This document shows positions 8,815-14,996 of a stretch of 17,368 nucleotides of DNA, in pieces (positions within the stretch are counted from its first letter, which is position 1; the number at the start of each line of letters is the position of its first letter). The stretch comes from JANLTP01 sp031363055 (lineage in GTDB: Bacteria > Pseudomonadota > Gammaproteobacteria > Burkholderiales > Burkholderiaceae_E), in the NCBI GenBank assembly GCA_031363055.1, contig JANLTP010000114.1, positions 1-17,368 of the forward strand. The letters are read 5' to 3'. A program made the position numbers and the translations under genes. The notes under the pieces are model-generated. The model was not told the DNA's origin. It saw only the letters and a list, made by a program, of their open reading frames with translations, and ran no database searches.

Positions 8815-9380
8815 AAGGTAACTCCCAGGCTCCGGAGTGCCGCAGCCAAGGTATGGGTTGCGCGCGAACAGTGCGTTTTGACGCTGCCTTCGGAACACCC
8901 CATGGCAGCCGCAGTTTCCGCGACATCCATGTCTTCCCAGTAACGCATCAAAAAGGCCTCTCGTTGACGCTTTGGAAGCTTCTTGATCTCGTTATCAATA
9001 ATCGTCAAGGTCTGTTCGCGGGAAACCCGATCGGCGGCGCTTTCGGCCTGCTCGCTGCCGACTTCTGCCTCTATGCTTTCGAGTATGTCACGCTCACCGC
9101 CTTCCTCATCATCATGTTGCAGCGATGACAACAGCGTCGTCCACATATTGCGGACTTTTTGGCGCCTGAAATAGTCGGTGATGCCGTTTTGGAGTATTCG
9201 TTGAAACAACGGCGGAATTTCGGCGACTGGCTTGTCCGAATATTTTTCGGCGAGCTTGAGCATCGCGTCTTGCACGAGATCAAGCGCTGCCTCGTCGTCC
9301 CGTACCGCATACACCGCCTGTTTGAAGGCGCGACGCTGCACAGAAGCCAGAAACAGCGACATTTCCTGCCGCGTGGCCAT
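8811..9380 (-). CDS. ECF-type RNA polymerase sigma factor
   Basis: A 189-residue sigma-70-family protein with only regions 2 and 4. Region 2 covers about residues 14-80, including DLVQDAMLKLAEKY and the -10-recognition helix LFQRILQNGITDYFRRQK. An acidic linker runs from 88 to 118. Region 4 covers 124-183, with LPKRQREAFLMRYWEDM and the helix-turn-helix VAETAAAMGCSEGSVKTH that reads the -35 element. It acts in the cytoplasm by directing RNA polymerase to a dedicated promoter set. It heads a four-gene minus-strand operon and is divergent from ilvB. The following gene starts inside its stop codon. The ATG at 9380 has AGAGGA about 14 bases upstream (complement of 9393-9400), rather far, and that site overlaps a small hairpin. 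The exact ECF group was not assigned. Confidence 0.93.
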   Translation of the reverse strand: MATRQEMSLFLASVQRRAFKQAVYAVRDDEAALDLVQDAMLKLAEKYSDKPVAEIPPLFQRILQNGITDYFRRQKVRNMWTTLLSSLQHDDEEGGERDILESIEAEVGSEQAESAADRVSREQTLTIIDNEIKKLPKRQREAFLMRYWEDMDVAETAAAMGCSEGSVKTHCSRATHTLAAALRSLGVTL

Positions 9381-9396
9381 TTAAGGTTTTTATTTC

Positions 9397-9414
9397 CTCT
9401 GTCCGAAGGCAGAG
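9397..9414 (-). promoter_or_regulatory. hairpin overlapping the ribosome binding site of the sigma gene
   Basis: On the minus strand the sequence folds as CTCTG-CC-TTC-GG-(A)-CAGAG. The 3' arm runs directly into the AGAGGA ribosome binding site, so folding would partly hide it. The inner part resembles a C(UUCG)G tetraloop. This could dampen translation of the sigma factor or make it temperature dependent. The structure is visible; the function is inferred. Confidence 0.3.
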
Positions 9415-9443
9415 TCAGAAAAGTGAAAACGCGCGAATGCTAT

Positions 9444-9491
9444 CAGACCCGATCGAAGACCCGATCGAAGACTCGATCACAGACCCGATCG
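9444..9491. repeat. four tandem copies of a 12-bp repeat
   Basis: Four exact-length units lie at 9444-9455, 9456-9467, 9468-9479 and 9480-9491, consensus MAGACCCGATCG. Units 1 and 4 are identical, unit 2 differs only in its first base, and unit 3 has three changes. Units 1, 2 and 4 contain the palindrome CGATCG. The array sits between two divergent operons, where copy-number change or protein binding could affect both. Confidence 0.95.
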
Positions 9492-9514
9492 TCACTGTCT
9501 CAGACCTGAACGTG

Positions 9515-9532
9515 GTTGACACAGAACACAAC
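9515..9532. promoter_or_regulatory. possible LysR-type regulator site upstream of ilvB
   Basis: GTTG and CAAC form an inverted repeat with a 10-base spacer. Its centre lies about 62 bases before the predicted ilvB transcription start, near the usual -65 recognition-site position of LysR-type activators. Such a short repeat can occur by chance. Confidence 0.2.
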
Positions 9533-9550
9533 ACCGTACGGCGCACCGAT

Positions 9551-9579
9551 TTGACCAATTGCCACCCCTGAATTATGCT
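9551..9579 (+). promoter_or_regulatory. sigma-70-like promoter for ilvB-ilvH-ilvC
   Basis: The -35 box TTGACC (5 of 6 matches) and the -10 box TATGCT (4 of 6) are separated by exactly 17 bases. Transcription would start near 9586, leaving a leader of about 190 bases before ilvB. This is the best promoter match in the intergenic region. Confidence 0.55.
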
Positions 9580-9595
9580 TCGGCTTACAGAAAAT

Positions 9596-9636
9596 GACGT
9601 TCCCGGCTCTTTTTTGAACCTGAGCGTCTTTTTTTT
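9596..9636 (+). terminator. possible attenuator terminator in the ilvB leader
   Basis: GACGTTC (9596-9602) can pair with GAA (9616-9618) and CGTC (9625-9628), with a 6-base bulge between, followed directly by eight T residues (9629-9636). The stem is short and bulged, so its strength is doubtful. Its 3' arm is also able to pair with 9644-9649, which would break it. No leader peptide rich in Ile, Leu or Val codons was found. Confidence 0.25.
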
Positions 9637-9777
9637 AACCCGAATGCTCGTAAAGCCTCCAAAAGAAGCGATTGCGAGCGTCCGATCATTCTCCCAGGCC
9701 CTGTTTCAATGTCTTCGTCGGCGCGCAAAGCGTTGGCGGCGGCGGGCGGGCTCCCTGGATCTTGAAAGGAAAGAAAA

Positions 9778-11499
9778 ATGGAAATATCAGGAGCCGAAAT
9801 ACTCGTCCGTTGCCTTCAGGAAGAGGGCATCAAGCACGTGTTCGGGTATCCGGGCGGTGCGGTCTTATACATCTACGACGCCATTTTCAGCCAAGACCAG
9901 TTTGAGCACATTTTGGTGCGCCACGAGCAAGCGGCGGTTCATGCGGCCGATGCCTATTCGCGCTCAACCAACACGGTCGGCGTCTGTTTGGTGACCAGCG
10001 GCCCGGGCGTTACCAATGCGGTCACCGGCATCGCAACCGCCTTCATGGATTCGATCCCACTGATCATTCTGAGCGGTCAGGTGCCGACGCATGCGATCGG
10101 ACAGGACGCGTTTCAGGAATGTGATGCGATCGGCATTACCCGGCCGTGCGTCAAACACAATTTCCTCGTCAAGAACGTCAAGGATTTGGCGATGACGATG
10201 AAAAAGGCGTTTCATATCGCCACCACCGGCCGGCCTGGCCCGGTACTCATCGATATCCCGAAAGATATCACCCGCGACAAATGCAAGTTCGAGTACCCGA
10301 AGTCGGTGTCGATGCGCTCGTACAACCCGGTGACCAAGGGCCATCAAGGCCAGATCAAGCGCGCCGTTCAGTTGATCATGAACGCCGAGCGGCCAATGAT
10401 CTACACCGGAGGCGGCATCATTCTCGCGGACGCTGCGCCCGAGTTGGCCAAACTGGTACACCACCTGGGCTTTCCGTGCACCAATACCCTGATGGGGCTG
10501 GGCGGCTTTCCGGCGACCGATCCCAAATTCGTTGGCATGCTCGGCATGCATGGCACCTATGAAGCCAACATGGCCATGCAACACTGCGATGTGCTGGTCG
10601 CGATTGGCGCGCGCTTCGACGATCGCGTGATCGGTAACCCGAAGCATTTTGCGCAGAATCCGCACAAGATCATTCATATCGACATTGACCCGTCGTCGAT
10701 CTCCAAGCGCGTCAAGGTCGATGTGCCGATCGTCGGAGACGTGCGCGAAACGCTGCGCGATTTCTCGGTGGCCGTTGATGAAGCTCAGGCCGGTGGACAA
10801 AAGCTCAATGCCAAGGCGCTGGCCGACTGGTGGCTGAAGATCGAGGAATGGCGCAAGCGTGATTGCCTGAAGTTCGATCGCAAGAGCAACATCATCAAGC
10901 CGCAGTACGTGGTCGAGAAACTTTGGGAAGTCACCAAGGGCGATGCCTTCATTACTTCCGACGTTGGCCAGCATCAAATGTTCGCCGCGCAGTTCTACAA
11001 GTTCGACAAGCCACGCCGCTGGATCAACTCGGGCGGGCTCGGCACGATGGGGGTCGGTCTGCCGTACGCAATGGGTGTGTTGCTCGCCCACCCGGGCGCG
11101 CAGGTTGCCTGTGTGACCGGCGAAGGCTCGATTCAAATGTGCATCCAGGAGCTCTCGACCTGCAAGCAGTACAACCTGCCGGTGAAGATCGTGAACCTGA
11201 ACAACCGCTACCTCGGCATGGTGCGGCAGTGGCAAGAAATTGAATACGGTAAGCGCTACTCGGAATCCTATATGGATGCCTTGCCGGACTTCGTCAAGCT
11301 CGCCGAGGCGTACGGCCATGTCGGTATGCGTATCGAGTCGGTGGCCGATGTTGAGCCGGCCCTGCGTGATGCCTTTGGCAAATACAAGGATCGCCTGGTG
11401 TTCATGGACATCATCACCGATCAGACCGAGAATGTCTGGCCGATGATCCAGGCCGGCAAGGGCTTGTCCGAAATGGTGCTTAGCGCCGAAGACTTGTGA
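9778..11499 (+). CDS. ilvB: acetolactate synthase, large (catalytic) subunit
   Basis: A 573-residue ThDP-dependent acetohydroxyacid synthase. It condenses pyruvate with pyruvate or 2-oxobutyrate, the first shared step of valine/leucine/isoleucine synthesis, in the cytoplasm with the IlvH regulatory subunit. It shows the N-terminal pyrimidine-binding domain with catalytic Glu50 in RHEQAA and GYPGGAVL, the central FAD-type domain (about 190-350), and the C-terminal pyrophosphate domain. The ThDP/Mg signature begins at 448 and ends in NLNN at 473-476. It starts GEG rather than the common GDG, a substitution I believe recurs in betaproteobacterial enzymes. The RQWQEIEY region typical of AHAS follows. 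The ATG at 9778 has AAAGGA 7 bases upstream. It is followed 11 bases after its stop by ilvH and sits in an ilvB-ilvH-ilvC operon. The gene is named ilvI in some genomes. Confidence 0.97.
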   Translation: MEISGAEILVRCLQEEGIKHVFGYPGGAVLYIYDAIFSQDQFEHILVRHEQAAVHAADAYSRSTNTVGVCLVTSGPGVTNAVTGIATAFMDSIPLIILSGQVPTHAIGQDAFQECDAIGITRPCVKHNFLVKNVKDLAMTMKKAFHIATTGRPGPVLIDIPKDITRDKCKFEYPKSVSMRSYNPVTKGHQGQIKRAVQLIMNAERPMIYTGGGIILADAAPELAKLVHHLGFPCTNTLMGLGGFPATDPKFVGMLGMHGTYEANMAMQHCDVLVAIGARFDDRVIGNPKHFAQNPHKIIHIDIDPSSISKRVKVDVPIVGDVRETLRDFSVAVDEAQAGGQKLNAKALADWWLKIEEWRKRDCLKFDRKSNIIKPQYVVEKLWEVTKGDAFITSDVGQHQMFAAQFYKFDKPRRWINSGGLGTMGVGLPYAMGVLLAHPGAQVACVTGEGSIQMCIQELSTCKQYNLPVKIVNLNNRYLGMVRQWQEIEYGKRYSESYMDALPDFVKLAEAYGHVGMRIESVADVEPALRDAFGKYKDRLVFMDIITDQTENVWPMIQAGKGLSEMVLSAEDL

Positions 11500-11510
11500 G
11501 CGAGGCTGAC

Positions 11511-12002
11511 ATGAGACATATCATTTCAGTTCTGATTGAAAACGAGCCGGGCGCGTTGTCGCGCGTCGTCGATCTTTTTTCGGCGCGTGGCTACAATATC
11601 GAAACTCTGACGGTAGCGCCGACCGAGGACAAGTCGCTGTCACGCATGACCATCGTGACGTCGGGCTCGGACGATGTGATCGAGCAGATCACCAAGCTCT
11701 TGAACCGGCTCATTGAAGTCGTCAAGGTGGTTGACCTCATCGAGTCGCCGCACATCGAGCGCGAATTGATGCTCATCAAGCTGCGTGCGGTTGGCAAGGA
11801 TCGTGACGAGATCAAGCGCATGGCCGAGATTTTCCGCGGCCGCATCATTGACGTGACCGAACGCTCGTACACCATCGAGCTGACCGGCAATTGCAGCAAG
11901 CTCGATGCCTTTATCGAGGCGATCGATCGAACCGCCATTCTGGAAACGGTACGAACCGGCGCTTCGGGCATTGCGCGCGGCGAGCGAATTTTGCGGATTT
12001 GA
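11511..12002 (+). CDS. ilvH: acetolactate synthase, small regulatory subunit
   Basis: A 163-residue ACT-domain protein that activates the large subunit and carries valine feedback inhibition. The N-terminal ACT domain (about 1-75) has the conserved start MRHIISVLIENEPGALSRV with RGYNIETLTVAPTED after it. The glycine and asparagine positions that bind valine in E. coli IlvH (ENEPGA and YNIE) are intact, so feedback inhibition is expected. The C-terminal domain (about 80-163) ends in ARGERILRI. The ATG at 11511 gives the standard family length and N-terminus and has GCGAGG just upstream. An earlier in-frame GTG at 11496 would overlap the ilvB stop codon and add five atypical residues. Confidence 0.96.
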   Translation: MRHIISVLIENEPGALSRVVDLFSARGYNIETLTVAPTEDKSLSRMTIVTSGSDDVIEQITKLLNRLIEVVKVVDLIESPHIERELMLIKLRAVGKDRDEIKRMAEIFRGRIIDVTERSYTIELTGNCSKLDAFIEAIDRTAILETVRTGASGIARGERILRI

Positions 12003-12026
12003 TCAAAAAAATACAACGGAGAACAT

Positions 12027-13043
12027 ATGAAGGTTTATTACGATAAAGATTGCGACCTGAAACTCATCAAGGGCAAGAAGGTCGCGATCATCGGGTACGG
12101 CTCGCAAGGCCATGCGCATGCGCAAAATTTGAATGATTCGGGTGTCAAGGTCGTGGTCGGTGCGCGCAAGGGCGGCCCGTCCTGGGACAAGGTCAAGAAG
12201 GCCAAGATTGCCGTCGCGGAGGTTAGCGATGCGGTCAAGGGCGCGGATTTTGTCATGATGCTGATGCCCGATGAACATATTGGCGCCACCTACAAGGCCG
12301 AAGTCGAGCCGAACATGAAAAAAGGTGCGACCCTGGCTTTTGCGCACGGCTTTAACGTGCATTACGGTCAGGTCGAGCCGCGTTCGGACATCGACGTGGT
12401 CATGATTGCACCGAAGGCACCGGGCCACACGGTCCGCTCAACGTATGCGGGCGGCGGCGGCGTGCCGATGCTGGTGGCGATTCATCAGGATCGCTCCGGT
12501 GTGGCCCGCGATTTTGCGCTGTCCTACGCTTGTGCGATTGGCGGCGGTCGTGCCGGCATTATTGAAACCAATTTTCGCGAAGAAACCGAGACTGACCTCT
12601 TTGGTGAGCAGGCGGTGCTGTGTGGTGGCACGGTCGAGCTCATCAAGGCCAGCTTCGAGACGCTGGTTGAAGCCGGTTATGCGCCGGAAATGGCTTACTT
12701 CGAGTGCTTGCATGAGTTGAAGCTAATTGTCGATCTGATTTATGAAGGCGGCATCGCCAACATGAATTATTCGATCTCGAATAATGCCGAATATGGCGAA
12801 TATGTCACTGGCCCGAAGATCGTCACTGCAGAAACCAAGAAGGCGATGCGCGAAGTACTGACCAACATTCAGACCGGCGAATATGCCAAGCAATTCATCC
12901 TGGAGAATCGCGCTGGCGCACCGACCTTGTTGTCGCGTCGCCGCCTCATGGGTGAGCATCAAATCGAAATCGTGGGGGAGAAGCTCAGAGCGATGATGCC
13001 TTGGATCAAGGCCAACAAGTTGGTTGACAAGACGCGTAACTGA
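12027..13043 (+). CDS. ilvC: ketol-acid reductoisomerase
   Basis: A 338-residue class I (short-form) KARI, the standard length. It isomerises and reduces acetolactate or acetohydroxybutyrate with NADPH and Mg2+, the second shared step of branched-chain amino acid synthesis. The Rossmann domain shows GYGSQGHAHA at 23-32 and the cofactor-specificity loop GARKGGPSW. The catalytic histidine is in FAHGFNVH, and KAPGHTVR follows. The knotted helical domain supplies the metal ligands in ETDLFGEQ and the later ECLHELK, and the substrate serine in NYSISNNAEYGEY. GGAG at 12018-12021 lies 5 bases before the ATG. It lies 24 bases after ilvH and ends the operon at a strong terminator. Confidence 0.98.
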   Translation: MKVYYDKDCDLKLIKGKKVAIIGYGSQGHAHAQNLNDSGVKVVVGARKGGPSWDKVKKAKIAVAEVSDAVKGADFVMMLMPDEHIGATYKAEVEPNMKKGATLAFAHGFNVHYGQVEPRSDIDVVMIAPKAPGHTVRSTYAGGGGVPMLVAIHQDRSGVARDFALSYACAIGGGRAGIIETNFREETETDLFGEQAVLCGGTVELIKASFETLVEAGYAPEMAYFECLHELKLIVDLIYEGGIANMNYSISNNAEYGEYVTGPKIVTAETKKAMREVLTNIQTGEYAKQFILENRAGAPTLLSRRRLMGEHQIEIVGEKLRAMMPWIKANKLVDKTRN

Positions 13044-13099
13044 CCGCAGAAGTTGGCGGAACGTGTCCGGAACGCTGCAATCCGCAGCAATCCTCGAAG

Positions 13100-13130
13100 C
13101 GGGTGACCATGAGTCGCCCGTTTTTCTTTT
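13100..13130 (+). terminator. intrinsic terminator of the ilv operon
   Basis: CGGGTGAC (13100-13107) pairs with GTCGCCCG (13113-13120), 8 bp with one G-U pair and a 5-base loop CATGA. It is followed at once by TTTTTCTTTT. It lies 56 bases after the ilvC stop and only 12 bases before the next start codon. Confidence 0.9.
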
Positions 13131-13142
13131 ACACTTGCGAAA

Positions 13143-14024
13143 ATGATGACTGTAAGCGCAATCCCCGCACCGGTTGGCCTGACCGCCGAATGGCAGGACT
13201 GGCTCGCCAGCAACCTGGTGCGCGGCGTTGGCGACGACGAGCTTTTGGCCGGCATGAAGAACAACGGCTTTGATGAGCAATATGCGCGGGTAGCCATCAG
13301 TGTGGTGCGCGCCATGACCGAACGTGTCCAGAGGACCGCGCCAGCCTTGCTCTGTGAATATGAGGCCGATCCGATGCGCCTGCCGAATGCCAATCGGGTG
13401 CGGGCGGCCGATCGGGAAGTGACGATCGCGTTTGCGCTGGTCAACCCGAATGTGGCGTTGATCACCAATCTGTTATCGGATGAGGAATGCCAGATTCTGA
13501 TTCGTATGTCGCAGGGCAAGCTCAAGCGCTCAGAAGTCGTGGAGCCAAAAACCGGGGCGTCGGAAGTGAGCGCCGCGCGGACCAGCGAAGGTGCGCACTT
13601 CGAGCGCGGCGAGGGCGCGGTGGTGCAGCGTCTCGAGTCGCGCATTGAAGCCTTGACCGGAGTTCCGGTCATCAACGGCGAGCCGTTCCAAATGCTGCAC
13701 TACACGATTGGCGGCGAGTATAAGCCGCATCATGACTATTTTGATCCGAAGGAGCCGGGCAGCGCGGTACTGACCAAGGCCGGCGGGCAGCGTCTGGCCA
13801 CGATGATTATCTATTTGAATGATGTCGAGGGCGGTGGTGAAACGATCTTCCCCGAGCTCGAACTGTCGGTAAAGGCGGTGCGCGGCTGCGCGGTCTACTT
13901 CGAGTATCAAAATCAGAAGTCCGAGCTTGATCTTCGCTGTTTGCATGGCGGCGCACCGGTCACCCGCGGTGAAAAATGGATCGTCACCAAGTGGTTGCGC
14001 CAGGGGCAGTATGTTGCGTCCTGA
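13143..14024 (+). CDS. prolyl-4-hydroxylase-like 2-oxoglutarate/Fe(II) dioxygenase
   Basis: A 293-residue protein. Residues 1-90 form a small helical N-terminal part, and residues 95-288 form the P4H-type double-stranded beta-helix. The iron ligands are His196 and Asp198 in YKPHHDYFD and His268 in CLHGG. Lys278, ten residues after that histidine, is placed to bind 2-oxoglutarate (GEKWIVTKW). The family hydroxylates prolines in proteins; a bacterial homologue in Pseudomonas acts on elongation factor Tu. The target here is not known. All catalytic residues are present, so it should be active. It lies between ilvC and pssA, just after the ilv terminator. No Shine-Dalgarno sequence precedes ATGATG at 13143. 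A -10-like TACACT (13130-13135) lies seven bases upstream, so the mRNA may be leaderless. Confidence 0.9.
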   Translation: MMTVSAIPAPVGLTAEWQDWLASNLVRGVGDDELLAGMKNNGFDEQYARVAISVVRAMTERVQRTAPALLCEYEADPMRLPNANRVRAADREVTIAFALVNPNVALITNLLSDEECQILIRMSQGKLKRSEVVEPKTGASEVSAARTSEGAHFERGEGAVVQRLESRIEALTGVPVINGEPFQMLHYTIGGEYKPHHDYFDPKEPGSAVLTKAGGQRLATMIIYLNDVEGGGETIFPELELSVKAVRGCAVYFEYQNQKSELDLRCLHGGAPVTRGEKWIVTKWLRQGQYVAS

Positions 14025-14050
14025 GCGTTTGTGGATCGAGAAACGTTGAT

Positions 14051-14938
14051 ATGTCCAGAACCGGTCGGCGAAAGTTCAAACCGCTGAAGTTTGGCGCCCG
14101 CAAGGCGGTGGTGGAGAAGCCCAGCGCCTTGATCGATTCTGCCATCCCTGCCAGTGAGCCGGTCGCGGCCGTTTTGCCCAGGCGTCGCGCCCGTGGCATC
14201 TACTTGTTGCCCAATGCCTTCACCACCGCGTCACTGTTCTGCGGTTTTTACGCGATCGTGATGGCGATGAACGTTCGTTTCGAGCAGGCCGCTATTGCCG
14301 TGTTCTTTTCAATGGTGCTGGACAGCCTGGACGGCCGGGTGGCACGGTTGACCAATACCCAGAGCGCCTTTGGCGAGCAATACGACTCGCTTTCGGACAT
14401 GGTCTCGTTCGGTGTCGCGCCGGCGCTCATCATGTACGAATGGACGCTGCGCGGACTCGGAAAATGGGGCTGGCTGGCCGCCTTTGTCTATTGCGCCGGG
14501 GCGGCCCTGCGTCTGGCGCGATTTAACGCCAATATTGGCGTCGTCGACAAGCGTTACTTCCAGGGTCTGCCGAGCCCGGCCGCAGCCGCCCTGGTCGTAG
14601 GCCTCGTCTGGGTCGCGACCGAACTGGCCCAGACTAAATGGATCAATTACGTACCCGCAGATTTCGCCTGGTATGCGTGGATTTTGACCCTGTACGCCGG
14701 CGTGACGATGGTTTCGAATGTGCCGTTTTACAGCTTCAAGGACCTGAATCTGAAGCGCTCGGTGCCGTTTATCTTTGTGCTCGGCTTGGTGCTGGCCTTT
14801 GTATTGATTTCGGTCGACCCCCCCCTGGTGCTCTGGTCGTTGTTCGTGGTCTACGGCGTGTCGGGTTATCTGGTCTGGGCCTGGCGCCGTTTGCGCCATA
14901 CGCGCGGCCCGAATGTCTCGAAACCCCCTCAATCCTGA
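14051..14938 (+). CDS. pssA: CDP-diacylglycerol–serine O-phosphatidyltransferase
   Basis: A 295-residue integral membrane enzyme of the CDP-alcohol phosphatidyltransferase family. It makes phosphatidylserine from CDP-diacylglycerol and serine, the precursor of phosphatidylethanolamine. The signature DGxxAR-x8-GxxxDxxxD is exact: Asp94-Gly95, Ala98-Arg99, Gly108, Asp112 and Asp116. The N-terminus (1-48) is basic and probably cytoplasmic. About eight hydrophobic segments follow, from residue 50 to 284. The ATG at 14051 was chosen because an earlier reading from 13976 would overlap the dioxygenase gene; the ribosome binding site is weak (GAGAAA). It lies 26 bases after the dioxygenase stop. The psd decarboxylase that often sits next to pssA in betaproteobacteria is not here. 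Confidence 0.94.
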   Translation: MSRTGRRKFKPLKFGARKAVVEKPSALIDSAIPASEPVAAVLPRRRARGIYLLPNAFTTASLFCGFYAIVMAMNVRFEQAAIAVFFSMVLDSLDGRVARLTNTQSAFGEQYDSLSDMVSFGVAPALIMYEWTLRGLGKWGWLAAFVYCAGAALRLARFNANIGVVDKRYFQGLPSPAAAALVVGLVWVATELAQTKWINYVPADFAWYAWILTLYAGVTMVSNVPFYSFKDLNLKRSVPFIFVLGLVLAFVLISVDPPLVLWSLFVVYGVSGYLVWAWRRLRHTRGPNVSKPPQS

Positions 14939-14942
14939 CGTC

Positions 14943-14976
14943 GAATTGCCGTGTTGCGCTGCGCAACGTAGAATTG
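14943..14976. repeat. near-perfect palindrome flanked by short direct repeats between pssA and tpiA
   Basis: GTTGCGC and GCGCAAC (14953-14959 and 14961-14967) are exact inverted 7-bp arms around one base. GAATTG occurs on both sides (14943-14948 and 14971-14976). As RNA it would form a 6-bp stem with a CUG loop. It fills most of the 58-bp pssA-tpiA gap. With no T tract right after the stem, it is not a typical terminator. Confidence 0.5.
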
Positions 14977-14996
14977 AGGGTTTTCCTGGGTGGGCG

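Larger units (their letters stand above)
9381..9777. other. 397-bp divergent intergenic region between the sigma operon and ilvB
   Basis: This is the only gene-free stretch over 300 bases. From left to right it holds the leader of the sigma operon with its RBS hairpin (9397-9414), a 12-bp tandem repeat (9444-9491), a GTTG-N10-CAAC inverted repeat (9515-9532), a sigma-70-like promoter pointing to ilvB (9551-9579), and a ~190-base ilvB leader with T-rich stretches and alternative pairings (9596-9681). No convincing minus-strand promoter for the sigma operon was found. A 5/6 match CATAAT on the minus strand (complement of 9572-9577) overlaps the ilvB -10 but lacks a -35. Confidence 0.8.

Noticed and set aside
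9444..9491. CRISPR-like array
   Set aside because: The 12-bp units are directly abutting, without unique spacers. The same holds for the 13-bp array at 15775-15839.
9516..9544. Perfect -35 hexamer TTGACA upstream of ilvB
   Set aside because: No -10-like sequence lies 15-19 bases downstream (CGGCGC at 17). The TTGACC/TATGCT pair at 9551-9579 fits better.
9575..9994. 139-codon plus-strand frame starting in the ilvB promoter
   Set aside because: It begins inside the predicted -10 box, overlaps the first 200 bases of ilvB in another frame, and is not a branched-chain-rich leader peptide.
9964..11319. 451-codon open frame on the minus strand opposite ilvB
   Set aside because: It lies entirely antisense to a well-conserved gene, shows no recognisable domain and is rich in His/Arg/Asp. 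This is the usual shadow of GC-rich codon bias.
13025..13053. Perfect TTGACA at the end of ilvC as a promoter for the dioxygenase gene
   Set aside because: The matching -10 position reads CAGAAG, and the ilv terminator lies between it and the gene.
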